From Trichaptum fuscoviolaceum (taxonomy: Eukaryota > Basidiomycota > Agaricomycetes > Hymenochaetales > Trichaptaceae): a stretch of DNA of 64,000 nt. The stretch covers positions 2,976,001 through 3,040,000 of the forward strand of contig CAJSYZ010000005.1 of assembly GCA_910574455.1 (NCBI GenBank), in the 5' to 3' direction. This document shows, one piece after another, positions 42,908 through 54,526 of the stretch. Made by a program: the position numbers and the translations under genes. The notes under the pieces were generated by a model. That model made no database searches, was not told the DNA's origin, and saw only the letters and a program-made list of their open reading frames with translations. Each line of letters opens with the position of its first letter. Position 1 is the first letter of the stretch.

Positions 42908-45900
42908 ATGTTAACTCAAAGACAGACGCGGGCTAAGAATAGCGATCAGCATCCGGGAGCGGTAGTCAATAAGCTGCGAACACGTCGAACGAAAGAGGAG
43001 ATATTGAGGGAGAAGGAAGGGAAGGAGAGAAGGAGAGAAGAACAGGCATCAAAGCGTGATGAGGCATTGAGGGAGAAGGAGGAGAAGGAAAAACAGAAGG
43101 AAGAACGGGCAGCTCTGCGCGAAGCTGCGGCACAGCAAGCCGCGTATGCGAGAGAGAAGAGAAAAAACTCATCGCGGAACAGAAACGGGCAGCGAAAGAA
43201 CAAGAGGCATCTGAGAAGGTACGCAAGAAAAGAACTGCAGCAGAGCAACAGGAAACAGCCATACTGGAGACGATGGAGCTTGAGAACAATTTGTCAAAGG
43301 CTCTTGACATTCGCACCCCTATGGGCTCAACTGCACCTAAGCTGGCTGGCACTGGCAAACGAGGGCGAAACAAGTCGAAAGGCGTCCCTGAAACTAGTGA
43401 GTCCTTATCTTCAAGTCAGCGACAGTCGAGTTATGAGATATGGGCATAACAGGTTCAACGAACGATGAAAAAGACAGCTCTTGTGCAGCTGAAGACGGCG
43501 AACATTTAAAGATTCGTAAGTTGTTTGCCTTTATGACTTTAGACTCCAAGGGTGACCACTTTAACTCACATTATGATGCAGCTAACTCCGATGCGCCCAA
43601 CAGAGCGCGCGCAAAGAAAGTTAGGAAAAAGGATACCAGAGGTGCACTTCCTTTCCGTACTCGCGTGCAGGGTGCAAAGGGTTCAAATAGTGCCATAAGT
43701 GGCACCGGATACATAGTACGCTTGCAGGACAAAACAGCAGTCTTTCTGGTGAGGATACAGACATGATAGAGTCGCCCAATACGTCGAAGCAGAACGATAG
43801 GACAAAGCGACCTGTTAGGGCACTTCGCAACACAGATGGATCCACATTCTTCGGCGGAGAGGGCAGAAACCCTGAGGTCGCAGGGACAGAGGAGATCGAC
43901 TTGTGAGTTTTAAGTCGTACTACTACTCAACCGTTGGCATCATAGTACGAAAGATCAATTTCAAACAAATTCAAGTTGATAGTAAGTGTGAAGCTTGATT
44001 TAGACTCAGCTACTTGAAGCTTATCCGACATCGTACTACAGATTAGTATTACTACTACTAACTTGAGCCTGAGTGCGCCTGGCGACACCGTGCCAGTGAC
44101 CGGCTTGACCGGCGCGCGGCGGTGCCACACTCAGGTTGGCACTTAACTGTGACCCCGAGATGCCACCCGGGTTGGCAAGTTGCAGCTTCTTCACTTATAA
44201 TGCTCACATTCTTATCTTTATTACAAGTTGTGAGCCTGGCTGACACAAGGAAAAACTAGGCTCCCCGTCTCGGCGCAAGACGATGCGAACTTTAGTCCTT
44301 GGGAGGATGAAGGAGTGACAGTAACCCTCACGAGTTTCCAAGGTGTAAAGAATAGCTCAGCTAGCGAACGACAGACGGCACATCTCGTTGACTCCGACAC
44401 TGATATTGTGAGTTGGATGGAGCATTAATTAGACTGGCAGAGGAAATCTTAATATTTTGATTGTGCGTTTAATTAGGACGTGAGTAGACTGACAATACCG
44501 ACCCAAGCCAATGTAAGTGCCGCTTATACTTCAAAGAAATCGTTTGATTCACAATAACTATACGTCGGTGGAGTCTCATGCACAACGATGGCTATCTAAC
44601 AATTTTTCTGTATCGTAACAGGATGGAGCTAGCAGCAAATTGAAGAAAAGGAAGCTATCCCGCGACACTCTCTCCGAGTTGCAGGCTCATATAACACTGG
44701 TAAGCGGCTTCATAATCTCCTGTTTCGTTCAAGCTACTTATTTTTCTTTCTTTATGCACTGGAGAAGAAGAATATCAAGGGACAATCGGGCATTCAGGTG
44801 AGTTCTACACAACAAAGCATGGACTTGGTGCCATACTTTGTTGTGGCCTCCGGCGTCGAATATACTTCCTTCATTACTTACCAAATTGTACTCTGAATAG
44901 GGCGCGAGCATGACGAACATCGTCAACTCCCAACTGATGTATTGGTAAGTTTATTCTGCTTTTAATCCTCACCCGTATACTCATCTATTTTCCCGTCAGG
45001 ACGGTATTTCTGTTGAGGGTCATAGGGGGCAGTCTCCAGCGTCGCATCTACAGATACAGGTATGTGTAGGCATCGACACTCATTAGGATTACTTTTGGTG
45101 CCCCTTTCTTTGGCAAGTATCTGGATGTCCACTAAACCTTGTTTATGTGTAGGACAGCATGATTGTGAATAATAAGAAGAGGAAGTCGCCGCCTGACTCA
45201 AACTCACATATCGATGTGGTAATTCGTACTCTTCCACCCAATTTCAAAAGCACTTCCTTACTATCTAAAACAGGCTAGCATGAACGTGTATATGAAGAAG
45301 CCTCCATCCCAGGCTGCCTCAACAGTTAGTGTCAATCACATCTAATTTCCATTTCATATATTGTTTTCTGATCAAGCGACAAGGACTTAAATACTGCTAA
45401 GGAGAGTGAACCGCAAGACAGTCATTCTCAGGCTGATATACTGGTATTTAATTCTCTTCGAGCTTCCCTTGGTAAGAACTCCTCTAATTGCTACAGATGA
45501 AATCTACTACCTCTGTTCGCAATCTGAAGAGGTCACTGGCGGTTCATGCACATCATATTGCAAGTGTGAGCTAATTGCTGCAATTGATTCGGTACTTATT
45601 CTCGGTTCTTCTGACAGGCAAGTGGTCGTGAGGCGTCGCCAACACCACAAGCACAATCACCTGCGATGACGACAGTATCCTTCAGTCCCAAACCCGAAGT
45701 GCTCGCAACCAAGGCTCATCTTGGTCATCGCAAAGTCTCTCGGACTACTAGCTCTGTGCGTTGATCCATTCATGTTTGTGACATGCATCCACTAACTTGC
45801 TTACATGCAGACATCTGTAGGACTTGAGGATAAGGATAGAAATAGTAAAAGGAAGGGAGGGATCCCGCGCTCTCGGCAAAAAAAGGGCAACGAATCAGTG

Positions 45901-47425
45901 TCTTCCTCCCGGAACTCAGGCTGGCTGGACTCATATTCTTCTGCCTTCGCTGTATCGCGCAGTCGGAAAGTCCACAACTCCATGGCAAAACCCAGACAAT
46001 AAGTCCATCGGAACACTGTGGGGGAAAGTATTTGATTCTGTCGAACTTAGTTACGACACACAATTGGCCGACATCTGTTCTTTAGTTGAGTCATCCCTAT
46101 TTGTCTTACATCGGCCATACTGAATCAGGTATGATCTATTCTGTAGGCAGCCCAGAGATGCTCTGATAGTTGGCGGAAGAAATTGTTTGAGAAAGCCGAG
46201 CAGTCAATTTCGAGTTTCGTCGGCAACGAGCGTTCTAAGTCAGTGGAGACCGAAGAAATTGTGAAGATGTTGCCAGACGATGGTCGACAAGAAGAAAGCT
46301 GAACCATTCCTCTGGGAACGCTGGCATAGTATGGAAAGGGTGTGTGAGATTTCACTCAATGTCACCCTTCGAGTCCGTGCATTGACTATGAATGTACACA
46401 GAAGCAAGGATTGTTCTGCTCTGACCTCGTAGTCTCAGTGTTGTCCGTGCACATTGTCTTGGCCCTGGGTCGGCATAAAGTATTGGACAAGAACACAATA
46501 GGAAAGCCTATAGGTGCCCTCGCCCTTGCGGCAACAGCAGTATCTATCTACTTCAGTACTTGCAGTGGCTTTATTCACTGAATCTCTCATGGACAGGTCA
46601 AAGTTGCAATCGATAAGCAGGTAGCCCGGTTGCAAAATATCAAAGAAGAGCTTGGTGGTGCTGAGTGGTACTTCACTAGTGCTCTGTGGCAGCCTCATAC
46701 GGACGACTATGTCAACTTATTGTCAAATTCCTCGTTTTTCACTGAATCAAACTGGGAGAAGGTTCGGTCCCGCATAGAAGCTTACAACTCCGTTGAAGAT
46801 GTCAATGCGGGAAGGAACGCCGAACTTGTTGGATCGGGTGTCACTGGCAGGGATTTCTCCCTATATATCGACGTTGGAGACGCGGATGCGAGCGGCGAGT
46901 ATACACATGGTGAGGGCGCTAATAGAAGTGGTAAGTGCAAGGAGAGAAACGAAGACAAGGATAATGACGGCGAAGAAGTTGAGGATTTCAAGGAGAGGGA
47001 GGACGACATGGAGGACGAGGGTGTGTCTGGCGAGGGAGACGAGGACAAGGATCAGGATGAGGACAATGACGATGAAGAGGACAAGGATCAGGATCGGGAT
47101 AAGAACAAGGATGCGGACAAGGTTCTTAGCGTGGGTGATGGATTAAGTGGAGGCTCTGAGGGCGAGGCGAATGACGCAGACAGAAAGGGCGGGGAAGGCG
47201 AAGGCGATCGCGAGGACGACGAGGGTTCATTATGGGATTCGGCTACGGACGGCGCAGACTTTTAAGAGCAGGTCGATCACTGGTGAGCTTTGGCTTTAAC
47301 CATCCCGCCACTGTATTCAAACACTTACTATCATCAACTTGCAGTGGCCTTCGTTCTCTGAGTATGCCGAGGAACAGGCAGAAGTGGCGAAATACGATCT
47401 GGATCAGGATGCCGTGGTGTAGTTA
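42908..47425 (+). pseudogene. Plavaka-element partner gene, many exons, frameshifted
   Basis: Starts MLTQRQTRAKNSDQHPG, then a charged coiled coil (RTRRTKEEILREKEGKERRREEQ). At about 43166, in an A-run, the frame must shift to read on as KKLIAEQKRAAKEQEASEKV and SKALDIRTP. From 44270 to 45330 a row of short exons (about 40-80 nt) is bounded by clear GT-AG sites, for example SKLKKRKLSRDTLSELQAH and NNKKRKSPPDSNSH. Later parts include PWQNPDNKSIGTLWGKVFDS, CSDSWRKKLFEKAEQ and GKPIGALALAATAV, which fit the globular part of Plavaka partner proteins, but with extra stops (for instance after DDGRQEES near 46300). A very acidic tail (46950-47265, EDKDQDEDNDDEEDKDQ) follows. The frameshift and stops make it probably inactive. 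Function of the family is unknown to me. Confidence 0.55.
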
Positions 47426-48255
47426 CTGAGGGACACTGAGGCACTGATTTCTACTTATCTGTCTTAAATTACTTGTGGAATGAACCAATACTGGAACCTC
47501 TTAGTACGCACTTACACGCTTGGGTACTGCAAACCTACAGACGAAAAAGTCTACTTATATGATTAAATGCTGAATTACTTATGGAATGAACTACTTGAAC
47601 GTCTTACACACTTTTACTCTTGAGCACTGCAATTAAACTGCCAGAATAAATTCTTCTGATATGCTTGAATGCTGGAGACTGAGGCACTGAGAGCACTGAT
47701 TTCAGTTGACGGCACTGAATTCAGTAAGCCCCTTCCTGAATAATGAAACCACATGCCTGAAATCAGTAAATCAGTAGAATTTTACTTCCCAGGGCTTCAG
47801 AGGACTTAAGGCCGGTTAAGTAGCCGTAAGCAAAAAAGAAGATTCCCTGATGTAGTTCCGGTCCGATAGTAAATCTTGATGTCTACGTCATTGACTTTCG
47901 GGACATCCTCGGAGTATTTTCCTTAATCCAACACTGTCCCGCCAGCGCTATTGAAAGTGTATGTCGCTTCAGCGTTCACAGCTTCATCTTACTTCTATTA
48001 TGTCTTTACTCTGGGCATGAATCAACACCCTGTTTTATGCGCGCATCAGTGGGAAGCACTGCGCCATCAAAACATAGCGTCAGTGTGTTAATCGACCCCA
48101 CAAACAGAACTGCTTTGGAACACGGAGAGCCCGCTAACATAGGATGGCATGTGGAGCTCATCCCTATTCGCCTTTTGTTTTTCAGCCGACCCCGCGGGCA
48201 CTTGTCCTTGCCCGTCCTTCTCGCTAAGGATCAGGAGGGGAGAAGAGGCTCCCGC
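47426..48255. other. Intergenic, right flank of the Plavaka element and upstream of the sugar transporter
   Basis: No gene. The part 47430-47780 has CACTGAGGCACTGA-type words that could belong to the element's right end. The part from about 48150 is GC-richer and leads to a TATA box. No confident boundary can be drawn. Confidence 0.45.
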
Positions 48256-48263
48256 TATATAAA
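48256..48263 (+). promoter_or_regulatory. TATA box of the sugar transporter gene
   Basis: TATATAAA in a GC-richer context (CCCGCTATATAAACA), 113 bp upstream of the ATG at 48376. Distance and sequence suit a fungal core promoter. Confidence 0.6.
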
Positions 48264-48375
48264 CATGTTGTGGCGATCGAGTTATGGCCACCCTCCCCGA
48301 CGGTAACATCAATACCCCATTGTACCGACTAAACTTGCACGTCTGTCATATACTTGAGGTTTACTTTTACGACAA

Positions 48376-50972
48376 ATGAACGAAAAGACACCGACGGAGA
48401 AGAGTCTGAACGGCTCGGACACGCACGTCGAGGATATCGAGGACGAGCGTCTGAAGCGCGAGCACGAGGCTATCATTGCTGGCAATCTGAACGAGAACAT
48501 CAACGCGAAGCTCGAAAACCCACTCGAGGGTATTCCGCGCGCCCAGATCTTGCGAGATGCAGAGGCTTTTGCGAAGAAACACGGGTTGGGGGAGCATATC
48601 GACGAGTTCAGGAAGGGCGCGCTCGTTGCGCAGGACCCGTTGGCCTTTGAGAAGCTGGACATCTTGACCGAGGAGGAGAAGACCCAGCTGAGGCGAGAGA
48701 TCACGCATAAGTGGAATCAGCCCAAGACGCTGTATGCACTGGTGGTTATGTGCTCCGTCGCTGCCGCTGTGCAAGGAGTACGTACTGTGAACTTCATTTT
48801 CTCGTCGATTCGTGAGACTGATTGCTATCACGATCGCGTAATTCAGATGGATGAAACTGTTATCAATGGCGCTCAACTTTTCTTTGCTCCTCAGGTAATT
48901 AATCAAGCCTATAAATATTTCCGCAGATATTCATCCCGTCGTCCCTCTATAGTTTGGCATTAACCCGAACGATAGTACACGCAATCAATGGCTTCTTGGA
49001 TTAGTGAACTCCGCGCCATATGTTAGTATGAGTCCAATCTTCCCCCCTTTAGCATGTCCACTAACACTATATACATTGTCTTGTTCCCGCGACTATGATG
49101 TTTATCCCTGTGATTCACGAAAATTTACTTGTCGCTTTGAATCGCTACTCTCGACACTGACCGTGGTACAACGTTCCTTCAAATAAACAGTTATGTTGTG
49201 CGTTTTTAGGATGCTGGTTGACGGACCCACTGAACAACTATTTTGGACGACGTGGAGCGATCTTCATCACCGCAACTATCTCTTTTTTGGCATGTATATG
49301 GCAAGGTGTTACAAATTCGTGGCCTCACCTCTTCGTATGTCGCGTCTCATTACGCAGTTCTATAATATGATAAAGCTCATCCTGTCACTTGTAGATTGCT
49401 CGGTTCGTTCTTGGACTCGGCATCGGCCCTAAATCAGCTACTGTACCAGTATATGCTGCTGAATGCTCTCCGCCAGCTATCCGCGGTGCACTCGTTATGA
49501 TGTGGCAGGTAAGCAATATCAACATACCTACCTCCTGACGAGATCTGCTTTCTGATCGCAAAAAAATGGTCAACATAGATGTGGACAGCATTCGGCATTA
49601 TGCTCGGTTTCGTTGCCGACCTCATCTTCCTAAATGTCGGCGACCCTCATAATATCACCGGCCTGCGCTGGCGCCTCATGCTCGCCAGCGCAGGAATGCC
49701 CGCTCTCATAGTCATGAGCCAGGTTTTCCTCTGCCCAGAGTCTCCTCGATGGCTAATGAAGCGTAACCGGTACGGCGACGCCTTCCGTAGTCTTGTGCGT
49801 CTACGGAATCATCCCGTCATCGCTGCCCGTGATCTGTATTGTAAATATTCTACCTTAAGCATTGGGATTCGGGAACGACTCTAATCCTTTATATTAACAG
49901 ACGCATCCATCCTTTTAGAAATCGAAGCATCGCTGAGTCGCGGAACACGGTATAAGGAACTGTTCAGCGTCCCGCGTAACCGTCGAGCTGCACAAGCTGC
50001 CTTCATCGTCATGTTCATGCAACAGTTTTGCGGCGTGAATGCGATCGCATATTACTCCACCAATGTCTTCGTACAAGCGAGCTTCAGTAACAAACAAGCA
50101 TTCCTAGCCAGCTTTGGATTTGGAGCGAGTGAGTGCTTCGTAAAAAATGTTCTTACTAATAGTTGACGCTTTTCATCTCACCTTACCTACTATTAGTTAA
50201 CTTCTTGTTTGCACTACCAGCAGTAAAGACGATTGATACGTTCGGTCGACGAAACTTGCTCCTCACCACGTTTCCCCTCATGTCCTTTTTCCTGCTGATG
50301 ACTGGGTGCGCCTTCTGGATTCCTGCAGACAACAAAGCGCACCTCGGCGTTGTGGCGCTGGGCATTTATCTATTTGGTGTGGTCTATTCTCCTGGCGAGG
50401 GCCCGGTTCCTTTTACTGTAAGTCTTTATCGCTTTCCTCTGGTGCGGGATGGTGAGATTGACATTAATATTTCTGTGGCGATTATGGTGCATCGCAGTAC
50501 TCGGCCGAGGCGTTCCCGCTGTACATCCGTGAGATCGGGATGTCATTCGCAACGGCTGTGTGTTGGTTCTTCAATTTTGTTGTGTCAATCACATTCCCCG
50601 CCTTGCTGGGTGCCTTCAAGCCTCAAGGTGCTTTCGGGTGGTATGCGGCATGGAAGTGAGTGTCCTATTTCTCCCTCCCTTTTACTATAGTTGTAATATT
50701 CGCCGGAGACTAATTGTGATTTCCCGTATCATCGCAGTATCGTTGGTTGGGTCCTCGTCCTCCTCTTTCTACCAGAGACGAAAGCCCTTTCACTGGAAGA
50801 GCTCGATCAGGTCTTCAGTGTCCCCACTCGTAAACACGCTTCATACCAAATCAAGGCGCTCCGCCTTAACATCAGGAAATATATCTTCCGTCAACAAGTG
50901 GAGTACGTACCGCCATTGTACCATCATGAAAAGATGGCAGAGGATTCGATAAAAGGGGAGAGTGCTGCTTAA
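48376..50972 (+). CDS. MFS sugar transporter (sugar/myo-inositol type)
   Basis: Starts [13 protein letters not shown] and ends [13 protein letters not shown]. About ten exons joined at GT-AG sites give a protein of the usual length (about 600-630 residues) with a long cytoplasmic N-terminus ([39 protein letters not shown]). Family signatures: [13 protein letters not shown] in TM1, [16 protein letters not shown] after TM2, [20 protein letters not shown], the PESPRWLM motif after TM6, [14 protein letters not shown] in TM7, [13 protein letters not shown] and [18 protein letters not shown] at the C-terminus. It should import hexoses or polyols by proton symport at the plasma membrane; the exact substrate cannot be told. 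No break seen. It is the first host gene right of the transposon stack. Confidence 0.93.
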
Positions 50973-51393
50973 TCTGTTCCAGTGTTCTTTTGAATTGAAT
51001 TGGCAAAGTCATGTACCGGGTTATCAGATTATCTTGCCGTGTGTCGTTTGTATTCTATGTAATGCCCTAATTTGTCACCGCCGGATTGCTAACAAAAGCA
51101 TGTATCTGATACAATCAATGTGCAGTAGCGTACACATAAAGAATAAATGGAGCTAGGACGTACTAAACTGCATCCCTGTACATACTAAAAGTGTAATCCT
51201 ATATACATATTTTCTTTTAATAGGCGCATTCGTTGTAATAAGAGTGTGGTAGTGGTAGGATCTGAGCTGATTACTTCCGTCGAGTTTGCTATCTACAGAC
51301 TTTCGAGGGCTAGCAATGTAAAGTGTTCGTGGTTCGTTAAGATACTACCGTCTCGTATAGAAGCCTGGTGTTCTCCAGAAAATCGGTTCTGCG
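50973..51393. other. Intergenic region between convergent genes
   Basis: About 420 bp, AT-rich, between the 3' ends of the transporter and the coiled-coil gene. AATAAA-like words occur (AAAGAATAAATGG at about 51136), which may serve polyadenylation. Nothing else seen. Confidence 0.5.
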
Positions 51394-52525
51394 TTAATCA
51401 CTGGCAGCGGCCGCAGTTTCTCCAGTATTTTGATCATTCTCAGCAGCAAGAGAAAGCCTCATTGTCGACTGTTCGAGAGACACGCTTGCTTGTGCGCGAC
51501 ACCCTTCTAAGTCGCCTCTAACCCCGTCTTCATTCGAAAACCGTTTGCGCATAGCATCCATGTCCTCCCGCATCTGTCCAAGCTGCCGCATGACGCTGTC
51601 GAGTTGTGCCTGAAACTGTTTCCCTCTCTCGCGCTCTTCGTGTAAAGCATACTCAGCGTCGTGCTGTGCAGATTTGGCCGCGCGAACCTCGGCGAGAATC
51701 TTTTCGTTTCTTTTTCTAAGGTGTTTAAGTTCGCCATGCACTTTTTTTAAGTATCGATCGTCTTTCCAAAAAGGAGAATACATGTTGCAATTCTCCATCA
51801 TCAGATTCGACAGTTCGCAACTATCAGACACACCGTTTGCAGATCCCATTTCACCAGATGTAGCTAAGGTACTAGTAGGGAGTTTTTCCGGCCCCAAAGT
51901 GTCCTGATTCGAGCCAGATGACGTTAATGTAAGATCTCTGAAACTAGACACAAAGGCGCTATTGAGCGAAGGTATCGTCTGTGGCCAGCGTTGGTCCCTC
52001 AACAGTAGTGGTGCCACAGTAGACTTTGGAGAACCAGCAACAAGCCTCCGTTGACTTTCAGCGTACGCATTGTATCCAGAAAGACCCTCAGTACCGTGCA
52101 CTCTAGATTTCTTCTGACGTTCGTTGCAAAGTTCTTGAGCGTCAAAAGTTTCCTCGGCACAGCGTTTGTGGCTTTGAGAGTTTGATGAAAGCGAGCTTTC
52201 TGTGACTAGGTTTAGGAAATGTTTCTTGAGACCTCTTGTGTCAGATAGAATATCAACTGATACGCCCGGAGAGGAGATCTTGAGCTGTTTAATGTCCGGA
52301 AGACGCTCGCCAAACTCGATAAAGTAATGCATTCGCTTGCTTTTCGAAGACCAAGGGTAGATATTGAGACTGTATATAATATTATGAGCATCTGTTTGTG
52401 CATTGAAGGACGTGGATCATTGGCAGAGAATCTTACATTTGGCCGAATTGTTCGAAGTGTTCGCGCACGTCGGGGAGCAACAAACTGCAAGAGTAAACGC
52501 TAATAGTGCGCTCTATCCTTTCCAT
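51394..52525 (-). CDS. Coiled-coil protein of unknown function
   Basis: The main exon (52332-51394) codes MHYFIEFGERLPDIKQL to ENDQNTGETAAAASD. A short upstream exon from ATG 52525 (MERIERTISVYS...DVREHFEQFGQM) with a GTAAGA donor at about 52435 likely belongs to it, perhaps with one more small exon between; the link is uncertain. The protein has a disordered serine-rich middle and a C-terminal coiled coil (about residues 195-290 of the main exon: DDRYLKKVHGELKHLRKRNEKILAEVRAAKSAQ and HEERERGKQFQAQLDSVMRQLGQM). No catalytic motif is seen and I do not recognise the family. The phrase VREHFEQFGQ recalls an RRM but is too short to claim one. Confidence 0.65.
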
Positions 52526-53197
52526 TATGTAGTTTGTGATATTAGAGGTGAAGCAGTGGGCAAAGCGAGAGTTGTGTGAGAGACGTGAAGTGAAATGGCG
52601 GTGTGGCACGAGTGAACTTGAACCTGACTTGTTTTATGTAGTACAAACAGGCAACAAATAACACATCAATATTAGTCAACAACTAACGTCTCCAACTTGA
52701 ACTCTCAAGCTCTGACTTGAACATCATTCTGGCAGTACGCCATAGCTTATAGCTTTCAAGGGTGTCAGAGAGGTTATTGTAAAACATATAGTGAAAAAGC
52801 CGTAATAGTGCTGCTTCAAGGTGTGTGAAGCTAATTAAACTTGAAGCCGGAGTCTCCCTCTCTCACATCACAAAAGGTTCGCTCAAGCCCGAGTACTTGT
52901 ACTAATGCTTTCTTTTGTGAATCTTTCGCCTATGAAGCAATGTCATTATCGTCATTGAGCAAAACGAAGATGCCCTAAACGTGAACATATGTTTTATATG
53001 ATATATAATATTATTACTATTTTCGCTACTACTAGTAGTAGCTGTAAATAGTAAACCCATAAAAGGAAGCTGAGGACGCGTCACTCCAACGACTCGGAAG
53101 TTCAGGCGTTACGCGTCGCACTGCGCGTCCTGTACAAGTAGTGGTCTACTTCATCCTCTATCTCTACTCACCTTTGATTATCAACAGACCTTGCACA
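52526..53197. other. Intergenic region with ACTTGAA and CTAGTAG repeats
   Basis: About 670 bp upstream of the proteasome gene. Contains AACTTGAAC words (52612-52720) and a TACTACTAGTAGTAG tract at about 53025. No ORF of interest. The proteasome promoter must lie in the right part. Confidence 0.5.
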
Positions 53198-54372
53198 ATG
53201 GCAAGTGCTTTTAAAATCTCAGGAGAGTGAATGAAGCTAACGTAGACACTTGGAGACAGGCAAGAAGATACGATAGTACGTATGATGTTATAAACCGTGA
53301 ATCGATTCTTAGTACCTACTACCAGGCCGAACAACCATATTCTCGCCTGAGGGTAAGCGGAACGTTCAATAGCCTTAGAAACTCTGACCAAACTGTATCT
53401 AGGCCGTCTTTATCAGAGTAAGGCAAAGCATGAGCTGCGAACCAGTGTACAAGTATAGCTAACTCATCGAATAGTCGAATATGCCATGGAGGCCATTTCG
53501 CATGCTGGAACGGTTCTAGGCGTTCTCGCAAAAGATGGAGTGGTGCTTGCTGCAGAGAAGAAAGTGACCGGGAAGCTATTAGATCTATCGGGTTCAACAA
53601 CTGGCGGTTACGGTGGTAGCGGGGAGAAGATCTTTCTGCTCAACTCGTATGTAGTTTTTCTTCGATTTTACCGCTCACATGCTAAAGTGAAATGCAGCAA
53701 CGTCGTTGCTGGCGTAGCAGGCTTAACTGCTGATGCAAACTCACTCGTTAACTATGCTCGGCAAGCAGCTCAACAGCATCTCTTTTCATACAACGAAGAC
53801 ATCCCAGTAGAAATGCTCGCTCAGCGACTATGTGATCTGAAGCAGGGATACACACAATACGGCGGTATGCCTCATTATTTCCTCTCTCGTGGTCGCATAA
53901 TGAACGTGCCTTATTGAATAGGTCTTCGGCCATTCGGTGTCTCGCTCCTATACGCCGGCTGGGACCCACATTACGAGTTTCAGCTATACCACTCAGACCC
54001 GTCAGGGAACTACTCAGGCTGGAAGGCGACTTGCATCGGTGCCAATAATGGTACAGCACAGAGCTTACTGAAGCAGGATTACAAGGACGACATCTCAATC
54101 GAAGATGCGATAGGTCTTGTTCTCAAGACCATGAGCAAGACCATGGACAGCACCACACTTGGTAGCGAGAAACGTGAGCTCAGCTGCTTTCCTGACTATA
54201 GTATAATGTTCCATGATACTGACCACTTTTCACCGAAGTTGAATTTGCCACTTTAACTCTCGACCCTACTACGAAGACACCCAAGGCGAAAATCTACCGT
54301 CCGGCAGAGATTGACGCTCTTTTAAGAAAACATGACCTTGCTAAGAAGGATGACGACGAAATGAAGTCGTAA
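53198..54372 (+). CDS. PRE9: 20S proteasome subunit alpha type-4 (yeast alpha3)
   Basis: The spliced protein starts [36 protein letters not shown], the N-terminal signature of proteasome alpha subunits. The family's [55 protein letters not shown] and [19 protein letters not shown] follow. It ends in a charged tail, [11 protein letters not shown]. This matches PSMA4 rather than other alpha subunits. Exons are small and the first contains only the ATG: the next bases are GCAAGT, a GC-AG intron donor, with the acceptor at 53259. Further introns: about 53276-53315, 53346-53390, 53420-53465 and others. The protein forms the outer ring of the 20S core and gates substrate entry. All seems intact. 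Confidence 0.93.
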
Positions 54373-54526
54373 TTATCCCTCGTTGTTTGTATTACTTAGT
54401 TTCATATTGCATTTGAAGTTTAATTACAGTGTTATGCATTTATTTCCACGTACACATTCAAGTAATGATCCGGAAAAAAGCGATACAAACGTCACTGGCA
54501 TGAAGGTCATAAAGGTCATAATTAAG

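Larger units (their letters stand above)
3562..47425. mobile_element. Plavaka-type DNA transposon, broken by nested insertions
   Basis: Three collinear minus-strand fragments (42318-41161, 19391-18126, 5113-3562) join into one transposase of the fungal Plavaka type. A plus-strand partner gene starts divergently at 42908. These two genes define the element. Limits given are those of the genes; I could not find the terminal inverted repeats, which should lie within 2296-3561 and 47426-48250. The pieces are separated by the KDZ element at 5114-18125 and the gypsy element at 19392-41155. At both places the target duplication can be collapsed to restore the reading frame. Confidence 0.8.

Noticed and set aside
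46782..47048. Serine/leucine-rich minus ORF opposite the acidic tail
   Set aside because: It is the complement of the D/E-rich low-complexity tail of the Plavaka partner gene.
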